Source: Chlamydomonas sphaeroides (lineage: Eukaryota > Chlorophyta > Chlorophyceae > Chlamydomonadales > Chlamydomonadaceae). From it: 11,264 bases of DNA. The notes under the pieces are model-generated. The model saw only the letters and a program-made list of their open reading frames with translations, was not told where the DNA came from and ran no database searches. The translations under genes were made by a program, and so were the position numbers. Shown here piece by piece: positions 6,549 to 11,264 of the stretch (position 1 is its first letter; each line of letters starts with the position of its first letter). The stretch spans positions 5,060 to 16,323 of the forward strand of contig BDDC01000039.1 in the NCBI GenBank assembly GCA_001662425.1. Reading direction: 5' to 3'.

Positions 6549-9500
6549 TTACGACGGCGGCGCGCGGGGCGCGCGGGGCTTGGCGTTCACGTTGCTGGGC
6601 GACGCGCGCACAGGCGGCGGCGACTTCATGTTGGGTGGCCGGCGCGTGACGGCGCCGTCGTCCTCGTCGGGCTTGGTGCCAGCCGGGGTGCTGGGCAGGG
6701 GGCCGGCGGCAGCGTCGCGAGCAACCACGGGGTTGAGCAGGTTGGCCACGAACGTGGGCGTGAACTGCTGGGCCGGCGTTTGGTTGCACTGCGGCGGGAG
6801 GGGTCAGGGACACAGCAAGGGCCGTACGGCAGTGTCATGGCGCGTTCGTGCGTAGACTGGCCATGCGGCGCAGGGGTAGATGGGGGGGGCCGAGCAGGAG
6901 TGACAGCTCTGGCGGAGCTGTCAAGGCGTGGGGAAGCCCAATCAACGCGGCGAGCAAGCGTCTTGCCGCACCGTGTACATCTGCAGGTCCAGGCCAACCT
7001 CCGTGACGCGCGAGCCAGGGATGTCCAGGCACTGCACGGCACGGGAGCAGCAGCGCGGTCAGTGGTGGCGGCGCGGAGTCATGCCGGCATGCATGTCACA
7101 GGGCGGAGAGCAGGGGCGCCCCAGCGCACCAGAGGCTTGCTAGGGTCAACCACACGCAGGCAGCAGGCCCCCAGGCTCACGCACCATGCCGCTCTGCGAC
7201 GCAAACTCAATGAAGTAGCCGCTATTGAGGCGGCCGAAGCTGAACGCCTGGGACCTGGGGTGGGGGCACGCACAGGGGTGCAGCGCCATGCGTCAGCCCC
7301 TGGCGGAAGGAGCCCGGCGGCGTTGCCCGCCATGTGCACGTGCCCGCCTCGTGGCCTCGCGGTCCAGGTCAGGGCAACGCCCGACTTGGTAAGCAAGCCC
7401 TGCTTGAGCAGATTCCTCCTCGGCGCACCTGTCAAATGAGTTGGCAGAGCTGCCCGAAGACCAGGTGCAGTCGGCAATCATCATGGCAGCGCCACTGGAG
7501 CGAGTGCTCGCGCCACCAACCACGGAGATGCACCTGCTCCAGCAAGCGGGCGTGGGGCCAGGCAGTGAGTGTCATAGGGCTTATGGCGTTGGGCCGCCGG
7601 GGGCTATCGACAGACGCAACCTACAGCTGCCTGCAACCCTTTCGTCGATCGGCCACGTCATGTCAACTGCCCCACCTCCGCTGGTCCTTGACGTTGCGCA
7701 GGCGGTACAGGCTGGCCCACGGGTTGGTGCTAGACGACGTCTGCCAGCCTGCGTTCGAGATGGAGAGGGGAAGGGGAGTGAGGTCGTCGCGTGCGTGGGC
7801 AGAGGATACACACAAGGTGCGCGGGCGTGTGCGCACCCTGGCCAGCCCCTGCGATGACTCACCGGCCACCTCAAGCATCCAGCGCATGCTGCGGGACCAC
7901 CCATTCACCAGCGAGCGGCGCACAAACGTCAGCAGGGCAGACCATTGTTGACTGATTTTGCACATAGCAGAGAGCCCCAGCCACGCACGTTGACGCGTGT
8001 CGTCCCTTAGCTAGCTCCCCCTGCCTCGCAAGATAGCTCCCCGGCTTCCCGGCTTCCTGGCCGCCGCACGCGCGCACGGACCTGTTCTCGGTGCTGCTGC
8101 ACGTGAACGACTCGAGCGCGTCGCCGTGGAAGGTTGTGAGGGCCTGCGTGTCCAGGCACAGGTTGCCCGTGGTCTTGATGGTGTAGATGCCGCGGTCTGG
8201 GGTCGGTAGGAGGCGGCCAGGGCGGCGGGGGCGGCTGCACATGTCAGCAGGCGCAAGAGAGCTTGGTGCTGAGCGAGTAGGCGGGCCAGAGGTGGGCCCA
8301 TGCGCGGGAGTAGCAGGGGCATTGTCTCTTGTGACATGCCCGACGGGATCCATGCGTGCTGTGGGCCGGAGCCTGCCGCCCGCGCCGCTGAGAGGGCACT
8401 CACTGAAGGTGGCGCGAGTGGTGCTGGCGGCGACGAGGTTGAAGACCTGAGCCGGGGTGCGGTTGCACGAGTACATCTGCGCAAAAGGGGAGCCGTTTGG
8501 ACGGAGGGAGGCACGACATCAGGGCGGGGAAGCAAGCCCCAAGAACTTCGTCACAACGCGTAAGGATGCTGCTTCTGCAATGACAGGTGCAACACTAGAC
8601 TTGACAATCCACGCACGGCAGGTTCGACCTCTGCACGGACCTGCAGGTTCTGGCCGAGGACCTTCGACTGGCCGGGGATGTCGATGCACACTGCAGCAGC
8701 GGGCCAGACAACACACAGTGTCTCAGGAACCACCATGGCCCACACTGCTTACTCGATTGGTACGCGCGTACGCTGCTGCCGGGAGCGGCAGCCGGCAGCG
8801 GCACGCAGACCGGCTACAGCTTGTAGCACACTTACGGCCGCTGGTGGAGGACGAGGCGGACTGGAGCTCATAGCCGCTGCCGCTCCGGGTCACCCAGAAG
8901 TACTGGGACCACAGGTTGTCGATGCAGGACCAGAGGACGACCGTGTTGCCAGTGCCAGTGGAAATGCACCGCGACGTGTCCTTGCCGTTGCGGAAGCGGT
9001 ACAGGTTCGTGTAGCCGCCTGCGGGCAGCGAGCAACGAGCGAGCTAGGTAGGGAGATCGCAGCATCGTCAGATTGCATGCGGCAGCCGGGGGCGCCATGG
9101 CCCTGCCCTGCTCTGTGCCGCACGCAGCATCCGGCTGGGCGTGCCCGCATAGCAGGCCCGACATAAAATCTACACTTACTCGCAAGCTCAGCCCTCCAGC
9201 GCAGCGTGTCTGAAGACCTGAGCGTACATACAGTTGGTCCAGAGGGCGCCCCGCCGTTAGCCGCCGCACAGGCACACATGCATGGGTAACCATCCAGCAG
9301 GGACCGACCCCGCCTGGCAACCAAGGCGCCGTGCCCTGGCAGCCGCCCGACTGACGGCCAACCTTTTCGCTGACCCCGATTGCCCCCGCGCTTACGTGCA
9401 CGACCACTGCTCAATGGGGTCGCCTGCATCGGCGCGGCGGCATGACGACGGATTGACAACGAGTGAGTAACGGGGCCACCGTTCAGCAGCAGGTCGGGAT

Positions 9501-10700
9501 GGGGCAGGGTCTCGGCGCGGAAGACTTAGGAGGGCGCAGCGAGCGGGCCGCCGAATAAACCAATCAAGCAAGCGCTCATCGACGCCGCCTAGCAGTATGG
9601 CCACATGACGCCGGCGCACCCAAGTCTAGCGCAACAACGAAGAGAACGGCACTAGACAAGGCGCTGTGGCGCGCCCACCGTTGAAGCCAGTGTTGGCCTC
9701 GGGGTCAATACAGAAGGTGACGCCAGGGATTGCCGTCTGGATGGTGAACCAGGCACCGTCTGGGGGCAGCGGGGGAGGCGTCGAGGGGACGTGTGAGCAG
9801 GCACCGCAGCACGACGTGGGGCAGGCGCAGGCACACCGACCGCACGGCAAGAGGACGGCAGCGAACCTTGTTTGCATTCACTTCCATTGCATGCACGCAC
9901 ATACAACCGCGAGCGGTCCCCACTCACGAGCGAGCGGCGAGGCTGGCGGTGTTCGCAGGATAGGAGGCGGGTGATGGCGACACGGGTACAGGGGAGGCAT
10001 GCAACATGGTCAGCAAGCGGTTGTGCGAAGTTTACTGCGTGCAACGGCGGGCGATGCGCAGCCCCTTCCATGCCAAACGAACCTCGCTGCTGCTGGCAGC
10101 CACTCACTCGACTGAAGCTGGCGGCGGACGGACCCGGAGCCCTTGATCTTGAGCTTGTCGGCAGCGGGCTCGATGGCTGCGAGGAACGAAATGAAGGGCG
10201 GTGAAGCCGACAGGCCCGTCACGCACCTGGTTCAAGTAAGAGTGTTCAAGGTAAGCAAAGCCGAGTGCAAGTGAAGCGCGAGCGCCGTTCTGACTAATAA
10301 TAATCGTCTTGTGAGACGCAGGGACGCGAGGAGAGAGCCGTAGACGAGCGCGTTGATCACCGCTTGGCGAGGTCTAGGCACTCACGCTCGGCGGGCTTCT
10401 CCATGAGCAGGCGAGAACCGGCCGGCATCTCGGCGTTGGGGTCGTTCAGCTCTGCGCGCAAGACCAGCCACAGGTTATCGATATGCCCACAACGTTGCAA
10501 ACGCTGCAGACGGATAAATGTATCATGTCGCGGTTGCCCGCGCGGCGGCTTCGCTTACCGGCCTCAGTCGCCATAACGAAGGGGCTCTGCTGCAGCTCCG
10601 CCTCTGGGTAGACCTTGTCTGCAACTTCAGCATGCACTCCAGCAGCGATGGCCACGAAGGCCAGCGCCGCGAGGCACAGCATGGTGCCGCGCTTGGCCAT
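6549..10700 (-). CDS. Secreted protein with two tandem ricin-B-type beta-trefoil (lectin-like) domains
   Basis: Seventeen exons on the minus strand: 10700-10559, 10451-10386, 10176-10108, 9942-9928, 9759-9679, 9423-9396, 9217-9180, 9018-8836, 8690-8641, 8476-8404, 8196-8082, 7951-7863, 7748-7676, 7533-7429, 7254-7185, 7031-6972, 6788-6549. All introns are GT-AG (107-255 bp), phases agree throughout, and the product is 498 residues. Residues 1-24 are a signal peptide with a VHA cleavage site. Residues 25-98 form a charged segment with a dibasic VRRQL. Residues 99-248 and 250-442 are two beta-trefoils of three repeats each. The tail is Pro/Ser/basic (SPPP, APRAPPS). Six cysteine pairs (114/133, 164/178, 209/228, 262/281, 342/363, 400/420) fall one per repeat, as in ricin-type lectin subdomains. 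No transmembrane segment is seen, so an extracellular or cell-wall location is inferred, and carbohydrate binding is likely but unproven. No catalytic or toxic domain is present. The 15-base exon 4 is the least certain part. Confidence 0.85.
6690..8196 (-). other. Second beta-trefoil (three ricin-B-type repeats)
   Basis: Residues about 250-442, from exons 8196-8082 through the first part of the last exon. Repeat alpha has NLCLDT, then FTC and SQQW. Repeat beta has LYRLRN and RCIS, then DCTW and SQAF. Repeat gamma has MCLDIPG, then LQMYTC and AQQF. The beta and gamma repeats match those of the first trefoil (LYRFRN with RCIS; LCIDIPG with LQMYSC and AQVF) more closely than they match each other, which shows duplication of a whole trefoil. 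Repeat alpha carries extra sequence after SQQW (exon 7951-7863) that the first trefoil lacks. Confidence 0.8.
8404..9759 (-). other. First beta-trefoil (three ricin-B-type repeats)
   Basis: Residues about 99-248, from exons 9759-9679 to 8476-8404. Repeat alpha has WFTIQ and FCIDPE, then IEQWSC and LRW. Repeat beta has LYRFRN and RCIST, then LWSCID and SQYFW. Repeat gamma has YELQS and LCIDIPG, then LQMYSC and AQVF. The C-I/L-D motif and the following Q-x-W/F position are the hallmarks of the ricin B lectin family; several QxW motifs are degenerate, so sugar binding may be kept by only some subdomains. An N-glycosylation site (NRT) follows YSC. Confidence 0.8.
9928..9942 (-). other. Candidate 15-base microexon (exon 4) of the lectin-like gene
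   Basis: CCGCCAG before and GTGAGT after bound a 15-base segment encoding SPLA plus two split codons, in the phase (1 to 1) that its neighbours require. The upstream stretch is pyrimidine-rich and has no nearer AG. Because it is a multiple of three and phase-neutral, skipping it would give an equally open protein five residues shorter, so it may be absent, optional or alternatively spliced. Confidence 0.45.
10559..10700 (-). other. Signal-peptide exon of the lectin-like gene
   Basis: Begins with ATG in a CCATGG context. It encodes MAKRGTM, then a hydrophobic core (LCLAALAFVAIAA), then a small-residue cleavage site GVHA before EVAD, predicted after residue 24. A second Met lies at residue 7; either start leaves the signal peptide intact. 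The exon ends at a G/GTAAG donor in phase 1. Confidence 0.8.
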
Positions 10701-11264
10701 GGAAGGTATCGCGCGTAACGTGCAAGAGGAGGCAAGGTAAGTCCTTCAGGCGCACACGTAAAGTATGTGATTTGCGGCGAGGTAGCGTTATTTGTAGGCC
10801 CAATGGCTGTACGGCTGCTGTTTTGGGCGCGCCCGCCATATCGTCTTCCCAGCAACACGCACGCAAGGAGCTCGCAATATGCTGTGCATCTGCTGAAAGC
10901 TGCTGCGTGGCAACATACGTGGGATGCACGGACGATGTGGTGAAGGGCAGCATTGGGACGTTCACGGTTTCTCGTTCGTAACTTTTTGTGAGACTCGCTC
11001 ACGCCCGCAACGTCGCGGTTGCGCCGTCTTCCACATTCATAGAGCATGTCTTCACACGCAGATCACCTAGCACAGCAGTCGCAGCGCTTTTACTAGCATA
11101 GAGAATGTTCCAGGCAAACAAATATACATGCATGACAGGGTGTTGCATTGTCGGGCGGCCCAGTTCCGTCCAGTCAGCGAACACATTATATATTCTCATT
11201 GGTCTCTTCAAATACAGAGCACCTTGCAGAGCTACCGCAGCTCTCTTATTAGCGTCGAGAATAA
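10701..11264. other. Upstream region of the lectin-like gene
   Basis: No gene is visible. This stretch should hold the promoter and 5' leader of the lectin-like gene. It is less GC-rich than the coding part, particularly after 11080. Two TATA-like spots are present on the minus strand: TACAAATAA at 10788-10796, with CCAAT as written on the plus strand at 10800-10804, and TATATAA at 11186-11192. Confidence 0.5.
11186..11202 (-). promoter_or_regulatory. CCAAT and TATATAA pair, possible promoter
   Basis: On the minus strand CCAAT (11202-11198) is followed six bases later by TATATAA (11192-11186). This is the best TATA motif upstream of the lectin-like gene, about 490 bases before its ATG, which would imply an unspliced leader of some 455 bases or an unseen intron. 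The weaker TACAAATAA at 10788-10796 is better placed by distance. Neither is proven. Confidence 0.25.

Noticed and set aside
6780..7439. 219-codon plus-strand open frame within the lectin-like gene
   Set aside because: It is antisense to well-supported lectin exons and introns and has no recognisable content.
8082..8640. Two lectin introns that both begin GTCCGTGC, hinting at copied intron sequence
   Set aside because: They sit at non-homologous places in the repeats and diverge straight after eight bases, so coincidence in GC-rich sequence is the simpler reading.
6549..10700. Ricin-type toxin
   Set aside because: Only the carbohydrate-binding type of beta-trefoil is present. There is no ribosome-inactivating or other enzymatic domain anywhere in the gene.

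Overview
The window looks like nuclear DNA of a green alga, most likely a volvocine chlorophyte (Chlamydomonas/Volvox relatives). The evidence is GC-rich coding DNA with a strong preference for G or C at third codon positions, many short introns (about 105-255 bp) with GTGAGT/GTAAG donors, a TGTAA polyadenylation motif after one gene, and long Ala/Gly/Pro/Ser-rich low-complexity protein. No tRNA, rRNA, CRISPR array, insertion sequence or prokaryotic operon structure is visible. The only real genes I can support are on the minus strand. Read along that strand the order is a lectin-like gene, a transcription-regulator-like gene, then possibly the start of a third gene cut by the left edge.

Region 6311-10700 is a 17-exon gene that I rebuilt by hand; every intron is GT-AG and the phases agree throughout. 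It encodes a secreted protein of about 498 residues: signal peptide, short propeptide-like segment with a dibasic site, six ricin-B-type repeats arranged as two tandem beta-trefoils, and a Pro/Ser/basic tail. Each repeat carries one cysteine pair and a QxW-like motif, and the mature protein has exactly twelve cysteines.

Region 1653-4618 (perhaps to 5060) is a five-exon gene. A long low-complexity exon is followed by four short exons, the middle ones encoding a SAND-like fold that I read as the VARL domain of the volvocine RegA/RLS family. These are putative nuclear transcription regulators; the family includes RegA, which holds Volvox somatic cells in a non-reproductive state. The C-terminus is short, basic and then acidic. 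One intron inside the domain appears to be GC-AG.

Region 1-192 holds an open frame running off the left edge that could be the N-terminus of another minus-strand gene. The remaining stretches (193-1652, 5061-6310 and 10701-11264) show no convincing gene. The two main genes share a strand, but nothing in the sequence shows that they act together: one product is extracellular, the other probably nuclear.
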